NCBI RefSeq assembly: GCF_950023065.1
Contig: NC_088678.1
Coordinates: 12,390,580-12,454,579, forward strand
Source of the DNA: Planococcus citri
Lineage: Eukaryota > Arthropoda > Insecta > Hemiptera > Pseudococcidae
Direction of reading: 5' to 3'
DNA length: 64,000 nt
Under the pieces are notes generated by a model that was not told the DNA's origin, did no database searches, and was given only the letters and a program-made list of their open reading frames with translations. Of the stretch, positions 1 through 13,000 are shown piece by piece; position 1 is the first letter of the stretch; the number at the start of each line of letters is the position of its first letter. A program made the position numbers and the translations under genes.

Positions 1-661
1 TTTCAAAATATGAATCTGATGCCGAAGAAGATACCGGTGAAAGGGCTGATGGTTCTACACAACCCGAAGCTGCTGAACCAGCCAATGGGTTCAATTTCAT
101 CGGGTTTGATCCTGACATCACCGAAAGAACGTTGCAAATTTTTTACAGTAAGCTCACGTTGTTAGACTGATAATATGTTTAAATTGATTTCACTATCTTG
201 ACGTTTGTATTTTTTTTTAGTTTTACAGCAAAACTATCAAGACTTACTTAGCCAGTTGGAGAATGCTTCGCCTAAATATGAAGATGACTTGGCGATGGAA
301 GTAGATACCGAACAGTCGAGTCAATTAGCTGATACAGTTCCTGAACCTGCAATGTGTATTGATAGTGATATGGCTAGTGGAGATGTATCGCTGGATAACC
401 AAACCGAAGAACAAATAGCAGCTAACAAACGAGTAAAAAAGAAGAGGAAATTCTTCGACGATTTTGATAATAATGAATTGGATCCTCCTAAAAGTGAGTT
501 TCATCTTCAGCAAATGTTGTTCGGATTTCTTGAGTAAATGCAGATTTTATAAAATTGTTTTTTTTTTATTTATTCAGGACTTAAAGAGCAACTAGATAAA
601 CCTCCGAATGTAGATGTCAGTATGGGGGAGAATAAGGAAAATTTTATCAATAGTGAGAAAC
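1..661 (+). CDS. Exons 1-3 of the MBD/F-box gene: acidic N-terminal stretch
   Basis: Exon 1 (to 147) is cut by the window edge and reads in frame from base 3. Exons 221-493 and 578-661 follow, with phase-1 junctions. The protein is rich in Glu, Asp and Ser and carries a basic patch, KRVKKKRKF, that could serve as a nuclear localisation signal. No recognised domain. The introns are only 73 and 84 bp, in contrast with the multi-kilobase introns downstream. The first exon ends in a TTTTAC-rich stretch that recurs at the start of exon 2, so the exon 2 acceptor at 219-220 was chosen because it alone keeps the frame. Confidence 0.75.
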
Positions 662-3600
662 GTGAGTATATTACCTTTGTGTTATTGATACATTTTGGTA
701 TTATTTTCTATTGTGAAGAAGTTCATTGCATCATTAATTATAATTTATAGTTCCTGAAGAAAAAGAATTGACTGAAGTAGCTCCAGCATCGCCGGTATCT
801 GTTGTTTCTTCAACACCGAATCCACCCAGCAGACCTAAATCTAAACCAAAAGTAGATATTTCAAATCCACTTTTTAAAGAACCATTCAAATACGGTAGGG
901 TCACCAAGCATCAACGCATCGAGCACTTTGTATTTTCATTTTCATCGGTTTTTCTTTATTTTCGATGCTTTATTGCAGGATGGAGGAGAGAAGTAGTTTA
1001 CAGATACATTTCAGAAGATGGCCAGAAGAAGAGCGCCGATGTTAGTTACTTTACTCCCCAAGGGAAGAAGTTACGATCCACCAAGCAGATCAGTGACAGC
1101 TGTATGTATCAATGCTCATTTTTTTACTCAAACTTCAGCACTGAACTGATAATAATTGAACATGAAGAAAGAAAATTCAATCGAGTATACTCATCGTAAT
1201 TTTTTTGCATTTTACAGTGCCTAAAGACGGAACCTTAAGCATACGGAATTTCACATTTTCGAAAGAATTAGTATTCAGTAATCGTGAATGTGACTTGGAA
1301 AGGACGCGTTTTACCAAGAAAATGGAAGCGGTAAGCAAATTAACTGGGGCTTGTACTCAATTTTTTTCTAAAAAAAAGTAAAAAAGGAATCAAAATAGTC
1401 ACATTTTGTTTTAAAAGCTGAAAAAAAGGACTTTTTGACAATTAAAAGCAAAAAAGGTGATAATTTTTCCAAAATTCTAGCAGAAAAGTGAAGCAAGAGT
1501 TTTCAGCAATTCTACATTAAAAAATGATTTTTTTCAATTTCTGACGAGAAAGCGACATTTTGACAATAATTTTTAGAAAAAAATGAGGCTTTTTGAAATT
1601 TTTGAAGTTTTTGGCAAAACAAAAATGAAACTTATCAGCACAGGGATTGTATTCGGTCACTTTCTAAGTAACCAGTTACTAAAGTTACTTTTTCCTAGTT
1701 TTTTCACAAATGTCCTCTCCCCCCCCTCCCAGAAATTTATAATCAAAATTCGTGAAGAAAAAAAATGCTCTTACTGTTTTTTCAGCGTTTTGAATTTTAT
1801 TTTTCCAAATTTGGTGGTTTTTCTTTTGAAATTTTTCTAATTTATTCTCAATTTTAACAAGTATTAAATTACTCATTCATCATTTTTGAATTCCTCGTTA
1901 GTTTTTAGTGGATTTTTCCTCTTTTGATCGATTTTTACATCTTGAATTGTAGTGATTTTTTTCTAAAATAATTTTTTCATAGTTTTGTTTTGAATTTTAA
2001 GGTTTTCTTGCGTCTGAATTTTTGCTGAATTTTATCATCTTGATCGAGTTCTTGTGATTTTTTCATTAAAATTTTCGATCAAGCTTGTACGGTTGTATTC
2101 CTCAAATCCCCGATTTGGTGTTTTTTTTTGTGAATTTTTGTAGTTTTTTCTCAATTTTGACGGATTTAATTTTTTTCGATGATTTTTCTGGCATTTTCTT
2201 TTTAAATTTTGGCGAAGTTTCTCCAGTTTTGATATAGTATTTTTCAACTTTGAATTTTCACAATTTTAGTTTTACTCTAAATCATGGTTATTTTTTTGTC
2301 TAATTTTGACTGAATTTTTTTTTATTATTTCGACAGTTTTTTTTCGAGCTCGTGCTTTAAAAAAACTAGTAATTTTTTGACTTAAGTTTTTGTGGAATTG
2401 TGATTTTTCTTCTTCCAAAAGTTACGATTTCCTTTAAATTTTGATTATTTTTTTAGTGGGGGGGGGGGGGCTTCTTCAAGATTTGATGAGTTTGTTTTTT
2501 TCATTTTCCCCCTTTAAGGTGGATTTTTTTTTGTTTTGAGTCTTGATATCTTTCGTTAGTTGATCCCTCTCTCCTTTCCCCTTCCCTCACAGGGGTGCGT
2601 TCAAGAACGTCTCCCGAGTGATAATATCACCCAGAGTGATGACATTTTCCCGTTCAGAAATCATCGGGGAAGGGTGATAATTGTCACCTTCGGGTGACTT
2701 TCGTCACACCACTTTTGACTGGGGTGATAAATCTTCCCTAGAGTCCCCCAGCTTCTGATTGGTTGGATGGGTTTTGTTTACTGATAAAAGATGGTGGATA
2801 CATTTGAACTTTTTGATGAAATTCGTTTCATTTTGGTATTTTATTGATTAAGTTGTGAATTTTATGTCGAAAAATAAGTAATGAAGTCATTGAAGTCACT
2901 GTCACGAAACAAAATTAGTATTTGATAATCAGAATCACCCTAACATCACCCTTGGCGTTCATAAATGAAGCATCACACTGGTGGGAACTCCCATCACCCA
3001 CCAGGGTGATGTTTTTTCATTCTTGAACGCACCCCAGGTATGGGGAAAATCTTCGGGATTTCATCTCTCTTTGAACTATTTTTTCTCAAGTTGAAATTAT
3101 TTTTTTCCTGTCAAGTCGTCTTGAACTTTGCTTGAAATTTGTCCATGATTTTTCTCCACAATTTTGTCGATTTTTGTTCGAATTCGTACTTTTCAACTCT
3201 CGCGAGTTCCTTGTCCTGAATTTTCAGTGATTTTTTTCCTGAACTGAATTTTCAAGAGTTTTCCATTTTCATCTTTTCCACGATTTTGTTTTAAAATTTT
3301 ATCGATTCGTTTTTCTGACTGAATTTTTGTTCTTGATTTCGACGAAACTTTTTGTCCTCAACTTTCGCGATTTTTATGAAATTTTCTTCCAATTTTGCGC
3401 CAAATTTTAGTAATTTTTTCTGCTTAAATTTTTGTAGAATTCTCTTTTTACAGTTTTTTTTTGAGTTTTTGAGAGGTCTTTTTTGGATTTTAAGACTCGG
3501 ATGTTTTTATTTTGAATTTTTTGGGGCTTTCTTGATTTTTTTCACGTTTTATTCTTTTAAATTCTCGTAGATTAATTATTTTTAAAATAGATATTAATTT

Positions 3601-4021
3601 AAATTTAAATTTAATTTATTTTTTAAATTTAAAGATATGAATTTTATTAATTTTTTATTTGCTTTTTTTAGTTAAAATATTTTTATTTATTTTTCATTTA
3701 TGATTAATTAAAGTTCATATTTCCCAATTTTTCGACGATTTTCCCCGAATTTTCGTGTTTGCTCTTGTGCCTTAATTTTTGTGAGTTTCCGCAATTTTTT
3801 CATGAGTTTTTTTTTTAATTTTTAATATATATATTTTTTTAAAATTTTAGTGCTTTTATGTTGAATTTTGCTCTTGATTTTTATTCTTAAGGACTTATGA
3901 TTTTAATGTTTTTTCACATTATTATTTGACTAATTTTTCTCTCTCCAGATCTTGATCATTCCTCTGCTTTCTGTTTTGGTCCATTTTCTCTCAACTTCAA
4001 AATTTTTGTTGCATTATTTCC

Positions 4022-4060
<39 letters not shown>

Positions 4061-7000
4061 ATTTATTGTGTCAATTTTTGTCAAGTTTTGATGTCTTTTT
4101 CTCGCGAATTTGAGGATTTTTTTTCTATTTCTGAAGCACAGTAGGTACATTTTTTTGTATTCGAATTTTTAAAATGAAATTCGTATTTTTGTGTTTAATT
4201 TTTCGAAATGATTTTGGATAAGATTAAATTTATTTCTATTTATTTCTTCCCTATTTCGGTAAGCTTCCCCCCCCCCCCATATCTTTCAATTTTTCAATTT
4301 TTTTCATTAGTTCGGTCGTTTCCGGAATCCGTTATTTTTTTCATGCTTCTTTTTTGCATTTTCACCCAGTTTTCTTTCAAAGTGTTGATAAATGGTTTTC
4401 ATTTGAATTTTGATGATTTTTCTGGTTACTTTTTCCAGCTGTTTTGGTTGCTAAAGTTAGTTTTTTTGAGAAAAATTCTAGTACACTCTCTATCAGCATG
4501 TTATCAAAACAGAGAGATTTTTTTGGCAATTTTTGACATTTTTTTTTTTGGTGAAAAAATAAAAAGCAAGATTTTTCAGAAATTTAGTAGGAAAAATCAA
4601 CATTATAATATGCACTTAAGCGTATTTTTGGTCCAGCCTGATCAATTGAAAATTTTTTTAATAAATTGAATTTTCACCAAAGATACTAGAATAGCTTGAA
4701 ACTGGTTTAGTATACATCAATTTCCGTGTTGGAAAGTTTACATGTCTGGTTTCTGCTCATTTCTGATTTAATCGTGTCGTTTATGTTCAGGAACTTTTGG
4801 AGAACGAATCAGCCAACGTGAGCGGCGACCTCATGTTAAATCGACGTTTAGGTATCGACCCCGCATCGACGCATACACCAGTGACGTCTGCGTCAGCATC
4901 AATGCCTGATGCCGGTGACGACTTATCAAAGAACCCAACCACAGCTGCGGTATTTCCGGCGACACTGACACCAGCGCCGTCATCTTCGAAAAAGAAAGAC
5001 CCTCAGAAGTCGAAATCAAACGCCAAAACTCCGGGATCTGATGCCGTTTCTAAATCTAAATCATCGTCGAAGAAAGGAAATAAAAACATGGCCGATCCCG
5101 ATGCGGAAGAGAGTACAAACAATATGACTCCTAAGTTAATGATGCCAAAGATCTTGTTGCGTGCGCCAAACATGGCTAATTCGAATACCGCCTCGTCTAA
5201 AGTTACCTCCGGAGGTAAACCATCTAGTATGAAAATTAAGATCGGAGGACCTCCCTCGAAGCAGAGTGGTCAGAAATCAGGTACTTATCGAGTATTTTCC
5301 AACACTTACGAGTAATAATAATCGAGTCAAGTTCTTTATGAGAGATCTCGTTGTGTTTTCATAGTGAAAAAACCACCGTCGTCGTCTAAATCGAGTAAAG
5401 GTTCCAAATCGCAGAAACGTACTGATAAAAGCATCGCCCCTGATCTGGTATCCGGCTCGATTTCTGCGGATCATTCTTCGCATGCGAAGTGAGTTAATTA
5501 TATGTTTTTCTTAGTTCGCTGCGCGATGCGCGGTAAAGAAAGTTGTTTCTCTTTTCAGTCAAATTATTAAGTTTGACGTACGTATTCGATTATTGTAATC
5601 GAGAAATTCGTTCTTTTTTTAAAAATAATTTTCTCGAAAGGATGGCTTGGAATATTCAAAATTACGTTACGTAATCAGTAAAGCAAGTGTGGAGTGTTTT
5701 TGAAGTTTTTGTTCTGTTTTTTTTTAAATTCAAAAACAATTTTTTTAAATGTATTCATTCGATCAAGATTCTGGTATACTTGTATTTTTGATACTCATGT
5801 GTGTTGTGTTTTCTCCCCATTCCGTACTCGTCCTATTACTCGAAATGTAAACGTATCTCTCCTAAAATACATGTTCCCATTGTTCGTTTATGAAATAGAA
5901 GTGCTCGTGGAACGCAGACCTGTTCTATAAGCTGTCCATCGGCTCTTGGAACGATACCAACGTTACAATGCACCATTTGTTTGTGTCTATATCATTTCCA
6001 ATGCTGCGGAATGGACGCAGATCAACCTGTTGGCGGATATGTATGCAAGGTATGCATGAAATCTGATTCTCTTATCTGTTTCATCTTCAAATTACTGCTC
6101 AAGTTCGTCACTACTGATCGATATGACTGTAAAGTCGTGAAATGTGATGTTGGCGAGGAATTTGAGCAATTTGAATAGTCTCAAAAGTTTTCCAAAAAGC
6201 AATAATTTCAATCCGAAGAAATTTGAAAAATTTTCGTTTTTTTTTTTTGAATACTCTGAACTACAATTTCTGAGTGTAGTCGAGGAGAACGCATAAGGAT
6301 CTATTGCAAACCCATCCCCTCCCGTTTGATCCTCGGGGTCAACCATTTCCTTAAAGGGGGAGTCCTAAGGAACATTTCTAGCCCTTGTCCTCAAAAAAAA
6401 AAAAGTGGCCCTACTTACAAAATGGAGGCCATTTTCATTAGCAGGTCAGCCGAAATCGCAGATTTTGCGTTCCAACATAGGACTTACACGAAATTTTTAA
6501 ACCGTACGAAGGTAGATCGAAAGATCAGGCAAAAATTCATCCACTGTCAAAATTTCAAGTGCCAAAGTGCGTTTTTCGACTTTTGGTGAATTTTTGAAAA
6601 TCAAATTTAGGCCAAAAATGAGCGGAAAAAATCAAAATTTCACCAAATTGACCAAGAAAGCTGAAATTTGGGATATGCCCTATTTTCGACATGCCAAATC
6701 GATTGGAAACTGTTTCAAACCGTTTTGAGCAGTTCTGGAGCCTCCAGCAGATTTTTGAAACTCGAAATTCCCACAAAATTTAATCAAATGAAGTTGGAAA
6801 GCCGAAATTTATTCTGCAAACTAATTTCAATACGCTACGAAGTCGACTGCAGATAAATTTCAATTCGTTTTGGAGCTTTCAGCGACTTTTTGAAAATTAC
6901 TGGAGCTCCAACAGATTTTTGAAACTTGGAATTCGCACAACATTCTATGAAATGGAGTTAGAAAGCCGAAATTTACTTCGCAAACTAATTTCAATACGAT

Positions 7001-10000
7001 ATGAAGTCGACTGCATGCTTGTTTCAAATGGTTTTGAAGCTTCCATCTACTATTTGGAAATTTCAATTTTCGAAAAAAAAACTCCATTCAACCTTTCAAA
7101 ATGTCGTTGGAGGCTCCAAAACAACTTGAAATCCACCTGCAGCTCACTCCGTAGCGTATTGAAATCAGTTTGCAGAATTAATTTCGACTTTCCATTTCCA
7201 TTTCAAGTTTCAAAAATTTACTGGAGGCTCCAGTAATTTTCAAAAAGTTGCTGGAGTCACCAAAACGACCTAAAGTCCACCTGAAGTTGACTTTGTAGCG
7301 TATTGAAATTAGTTTGCAGAAGTAATTTCCGCTTTCCATTTCCATTTCAAGTTTTAAAAGTCTACTGGAGGCTCCAGTAATTTTCAAAAAGTCGCTGGAG
7401 GCTAAAAAACGACCTAAAGTCCACCTGAAGTTGACTTTGTAGTGTATTGAAATTAGTTTGCAGAATTAATTACGGCTTTCCAGTTCCATTTCAAGTTTCA
7501 AAAGTCTACTGGAGGCTCCAGTAATTTTCAATAAGTTGCTGGAGGCTCCAAAAGGACCTGAAATCCACCTGAAGTTGACTTTGTAGCGTATTGAAATTAG
7601 TTTACAGAATTAATTTCGCCTTTCCAGTTTCATTTCAAGTTTTAAAAGTCTACTGGAGGCTCCAGTATTTCTCAAAAAGTAGCTGGAGGCTCCAAAACGA
7701 CCTAAAATCTACCGGAAGTTGACTTTGTAGCGTATTGAAATTAGTATGCTGAATTAATTTCGACTTTCCATTTCCATTTCAAGTTTCAAAAATCTACTGG
7801 AGGCTCCAGTAACTTTCAAAAAGTCGCTGGAGGCTCCAAAAGGATCTAAAATCCACCTGAAGTTGACTTTGTAGCGTATTGAAATTAGTTTGCAGAATTA
7901 ATCACGGCTTTCCATTTCCATTTCAAGTTTCAAAAGTCTACTGGAGGGTCCAGTAATTTTCAAAAAATTGCTGGAGGCTCCAAAACGACCTAAAATCTAC
8001 CTGAAGTTGAATTTGTAGCGTATTGAAATTAGTTTGCTGAATGAATTTTGCCTTTGCAACTTCATTTGATGAAATTTTAGGAAATTTCAAGTTTCAAACA
8101 TCTACTGGACGCTCCAGTAATTTTCAAAAAGTCGCTGGAGGCTCCAAAACGACTTGAAATCCACCTGCAGTCGACTTCGTAGCGTATTAAAATTTGTTTG
8201 CAGAATGGATTTCGACTTTCCAACTCCAGTTGATGAAATTTTGTGGGAATTTTGAGTTTCAAAAATCTGCTGGAGGCTCCAGTGTGAGGTGTCTGATTAG
8301 AGATCCTTCAGGTAATGTAAGATATATGAACACGTTGCAATAAGGATAAAACTTATTGCCTGGGAAAACTTTAGTCGTCAGGATATAATACACAGCTCTT
8401 ACCTGCTGGAGATAATCGTCACATACGAATTCGCGAAAGATGTAGTCAACACAAAGTTCACGAATTGAAGAGTTTATTTTTATAGTTTTAACAACGAAAA
8501 CTTCTTGAAACAAAATTAATTATAAAAATGTTAAGAACTTTCGCGATAAAATAATTATAAGATTATTTTGTTAGATTTAAACATTAACCGGAGAAAAGGA
8601 AAGATATTTTTAAGCGAGAACGTATCGTCTTGTTGCGCATTCAAAACGATACTTACCAAAAAAGTATTTGTCAACAACAGATGTTGTTGACAAAGTACTT
8701 AGAAATCACCAGCCAGTGATTTCTGGACTTCACACGTACACCAAATGTCGGCATGATAGTATCTCACATATGCCCCTCTGAGCTTTAATCCGTATGTAAT
8801 CACAAACGGAAGAAAGTTCGGAAGAACACATGAAATAATATCATGACGACATAAAACTCAATTTTGAGTTTCAAAAATCTGCTGGAGGCTCCAGAACTGC
8901 TGAAAATGGTTTGAAATAGTTTCCAAAGCATCCAAACGATTTGGCAGGTCAAAATTATTTTCAGTTGATGTGATTTTGTTGGAATTTCAAGTTCCAAAAA
9001 ATCTGCTGGAGGCTCCAGAACTGCTCAGAAAGGTTTGAAACCATTTCCAATCGATTTGGCATGTCGAAAATATGTATCCTAAATTTAAACTTTCTTGGAC
9101 AATTGGGTGAAATTTTGATTTCCCCCCTCATTTTTGGCCTAAATTTGGTTTTTGAAAATTCACCAAAAATCGAAAAGGCACTTTACCGCTTGAAATTTTA
9201 ACAGGTGATAAATTTTTGCCTGATCTTTCGATCTACCTTTGTACGGTTTGAAAAATTTCGGGCAAGTCCTATGTTGGAACGCAAAATCTGCGATATCGGC
9301 TGACCTGTCTATCAAAATGGCCTCCATTTTGTAAGTAGGGCCACTGTTTTTTGAGGACTAAGGCTAGAGTAGAAGTGTTCCTTTGGACTCCTCATTTAAG
9401 AAAAAAGTTGTGCCGGAGGATCTAGGGGGGATTGCAATAGACCCTTATGCGGGCTCCCCGACTATTATGTACAGGGTGGCCAAAAAGTCTGTTGCCCAAC
9501 AAATTTGCATCTGACTTTTTGGCCACCCTTTATAATGCCGATGGTGAGAAAAAAAATGTAAAATGCCCCGTAATTTGATGGTTTCATTTCGCCATATCAT
9601 GTTCACCGACTTTTGAGACACCCTATAGAATTAGTTTTACTTTTTTAAACTCGTGCTCGTGTACTTTGGAATATACAATAATGCATATTATGTAATTTTT
9701 CAAATCTACAGCCTTGTCAATTGTGTGAAATGAAAAAAGAAAACATTCATCCGGCCTTTAAAGCAATGTACGGAATGGGCCATTCTCCTCGAACCATGTA
9801 TTCGACGATGTCAGATCATTACGACTCGCTAACGTTATCGAGCTCGTCAGCAAACTTCCCAGCGACTAAGATCGTCGACGGTGTAACCACCTGGCTACCC
9901 TCATCGTCCAATATCCATTTAAAAACAATGTACGGCGGCGGCGTATTATCAATGGCGAATATGAACGCTTCCTCATCAGCGACCGGTGACGTCACGACCG

Positions 10001-13000
10001 TCTCTGAAATTCAAATGCCTTTAGTGCAAGGTGTCCTGGAACTGGAAGGACGACGTTACGTGGTCGTTCCGAAACAAAGTGTATTGTCAGTATCACCGAA
10101 TGCGAACGCTGTATTTGAAAATCATACCACGTTATGCAAAAGAACGACCAATACGTTGGCCAGATGCGGCAGTCCCATTGGTCCGTCTAGTGTGGCTAAT
10201 ACGTTATTGGTTAATCCATCCGATGTAAATAACGCCGGAGTTGTGCTAGTTCCTGTGGGGCCATCGAAGAATACCGCCAACGCGTATAGTCCTCAGAGTA
10301 TGGCTAGATATTCAGCTGCTGAGTATGCGAATTACGCTCATCATCATAATCGTCTGAAATTTCCAGTTGAAAACACCTGCCCTTCGACTTACGCGATCAA
10401 TTGTAATAGGTAAGTGTGCATCTTGGGTCAGTTTTTATCTCTGATCTTTTCTGTTCTGTTGGTCTGGCGCTCACGTTTTGTATTCTTTTCTCGTAGTTAT
10501 TGTTGGAGTCATTGCGATGCTTCTTTATAATGATGGTGTCATGTAAGAAGGACCAAACTGATTTTCAAAACGTGAATGTAAAAAAAAAGTGGTATGATAC
10601 ATGCTTCGGGGGGGGGGGGGGGGGGGTTGTAGAGCATCTATTATTTTAGAAAGATTTATTCAATTATCTGCATTTCTGTTTGTATAAAAAATGAAAATAT
10701 ACATAATTATTGTAAAGTATAGTTTGGCCCTTTTTATCTCATTCTCACAGCAATGCTCGAAGGGCCAGACTACCAACAAAAAAAATTATTTTTCTGTAGT
10801 AAATTGAAAGTACAATTCATCTTCTTGCATGACACCATCGAATTATTGATCACGTGTTTTTAATATTGCAGATTTTTAAATAGCTACCTGTACGTATTTT
10901 TCAGTTTACAGTATCTATTTGTATGTTTCGTGTAATCCTAATTTTTCTTTACCTACATCCTAGTTACTTTTTCCTTTGTTCGTTTGTTTGTTGTTTGTTT
11001 GATTTTTCAACTTTATTGTTTCGTTTATCAGCGTTCGTCTTTTTATAAATTATTTTTAACGACCTTCTGGATCTACTTACCAATGTTACAACGAAATTGT
11101 TTCACTCCACACTCTGCTATGAAATATTCGATAGTTGAAAAAAATCGACAAATTGAAAATAAAATGAAAAGCAGACTTTGAAAAATAAAAACTGAGAATT
11201 GAGTGAGCGAGGAGTGCTTTTCGATGGGTAGCTTCTGAGCGTAGCCTCGCATCCACGAATTTACCACCAAATATATTCTGTTTCAAGAGTGCGATTCCTC
11301 AATTGTGAATTTTGATGGAATGTGATTTACGAGTAGTCTTGAAACAATGCTTAGAATAAGGAAATTGAGAAGAATTTTGAGTCAAGTCCGTTCAATTTGA
11401 TGTTACTTAATGGGTTGAAAAATAAAACATCTTGCAAAGGAAGTATCCTAACGATCAATAATTTCGATCCGAACTGAAAGGAATTCATAGAGGACTCCAA
11501 AATACACCACCCCAGCAGTAAAAATATTCAAATTGGACCCATTTCTCGTAAAAAAATCAAAATTAAATCTCCCGAGTCGATTGATGATGGTTTCAAACCG
11601 ATCTGGAGCCTCCTTCTCTAGTTTTCGAAGAAATACTAGAAATAAGGTGAAAATGAAATTCATCTCAATTAAACTCGGGTTTACCATATTTGTGAAATTA
11701 CGACTCTTTCGATCGATCTAGGTACATGTACGAACTCAAATAATTTTTATCCGATTTACAACCACCCCCTCCCCCACTATCTGGAGAATCCGAGATAAAG
11801 GCTCCTGAAAGACTTGAAAACATTACCATACGACTGATGAAGACCCACGAAATTTCAGCCTTTTATATTGTCGAATCAATTAATTTTTTTTTTGAGCCAA
11901 ATGTAAATTTTTATAAATATGCCAAAAATCGAAAAATGAATTTGAACGCCTGAAATGTTCACTGTCAGTGTACTGTCCTTTGGGATTCTGTTTCAATTGC
12001 CCTTGTGCTGGTTGGTTGGGTTTCATCTCACAATCAATTAGTTAGAGTGGTCCTTACTTATTTATTTTGTGGGCATTTTTTTGCGAATTTTTTCCACTGC
12101 TACATCCTGAAATGAGAAAACGGGGTGTCCAACGGTCACGAAAGTCAAAGAAAGATCATGAATTTTGCTCGAAACACACTTGAAAATTTTTTTAAAAGTC
12201 CATAAAATGAAAAAAAAATTAAAAAATGGAAAATTTTTTTAAAAAATCAGAAAAATGAAAAAACTGAAATACCTAATTTTTGATTCTGTAAAAAATATCA
12301 ACCCTGTTCGATTTCCTCGCAGTACAAGTTTTCATTTTTTGGAAGGGAGGGGGAAATCATGAAATGAAAAAAAATAAATAAATAAAAATTTGTTCAAAAA
12401 ATTAGAAAAATGAAAAAATTGAAATACCTTAACTTTGGTTCTGTAAAAAATGGCAACCCTGTTCGATTTCCTCGGAGTTTCAAGTTTGTATGTATTTTTT
12501 AGGAAAGGGGGTAGGGAGGGGAATGTTTATGTGGTAAAAATGTGAAAAATAGGTCATAAAAAAGGTCATGATTCTTCTGTCTGAGAGTTTTGTTAGCCAC
12601 CCTGGAAAAGTAAAGTATAGGTATTCCAATGAAAATTTTTCCAGGCTAAAAATGAATGAGAAAAATATCTCAACATTGTGAAAGAAGTGAATAAATGAAA
12701 AATTCAAAGGTTGATTTAATCGAAAAAACAAAACGAAGCAAAACATTCAATCGTCTGTGGAAGAGTGAGACGTTTGGCAATTTCGGTCAAAAAGTAAGAT
12801 TTTCCAACAAATTTGTCCAAAATGTAGAATTTTAGTGACAAAAAAAAAATGGGCAAGACAAAAATCAACTTTTGCCCTCGTATTCGAAGGTTGATTGAAA
12901 AATGAAAAAACAGCTAGCCTGTCTTCAACTTCGGCTGAAAAGCAGGATATTTGAACAATTTTTTGGAAAAACTGCTGGACCTTTTTGGCAATTTTGTCAA

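Larger units (their letters stand above)
6277..9464. mobile_element. Palindromic (foldback) element family A, copy 1, in intron 9
   Basis: The terminal inverted repeats start TAGTCGAGGAG (6277) and end CTCCCCGACTA (9464). The inverted arms pair over about 600 bp, for example AAAATGGAGGCCATTTT at 6420-6436 with its exact reverse complement near 9313-9333. The middle holds a 144-bp tandem array (7091-8280) and an LTR fragment (8283-8857). No transposase was seen, so it is non-autonomous. The TA at each end would fit a TA target duplication. Copy 2 of the same family lies in intron 14 of the same gene. Length 3188 bp. Confidence 0.8.

Noticed and set aside
4208..4669. 153-residue plus-strand frame in intron 6
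   Set aside because: Phe/Leu/Ile-rich translation of T-rich intronic DNA, lying between two firmly spliced exons of the same gene.
5694..5930. 78-residue frame overlapping the PHD-like exon
   Set aside because: It runs in a different frame from the one that joins exons 8, 9 and 10, and consists mostly of intron sequence.
7091..8280. CRISPR-like array
   Set aside because: Units are 144 bp with no short repeat/unique spacer alternation, and the context is a eukaryotic intron.
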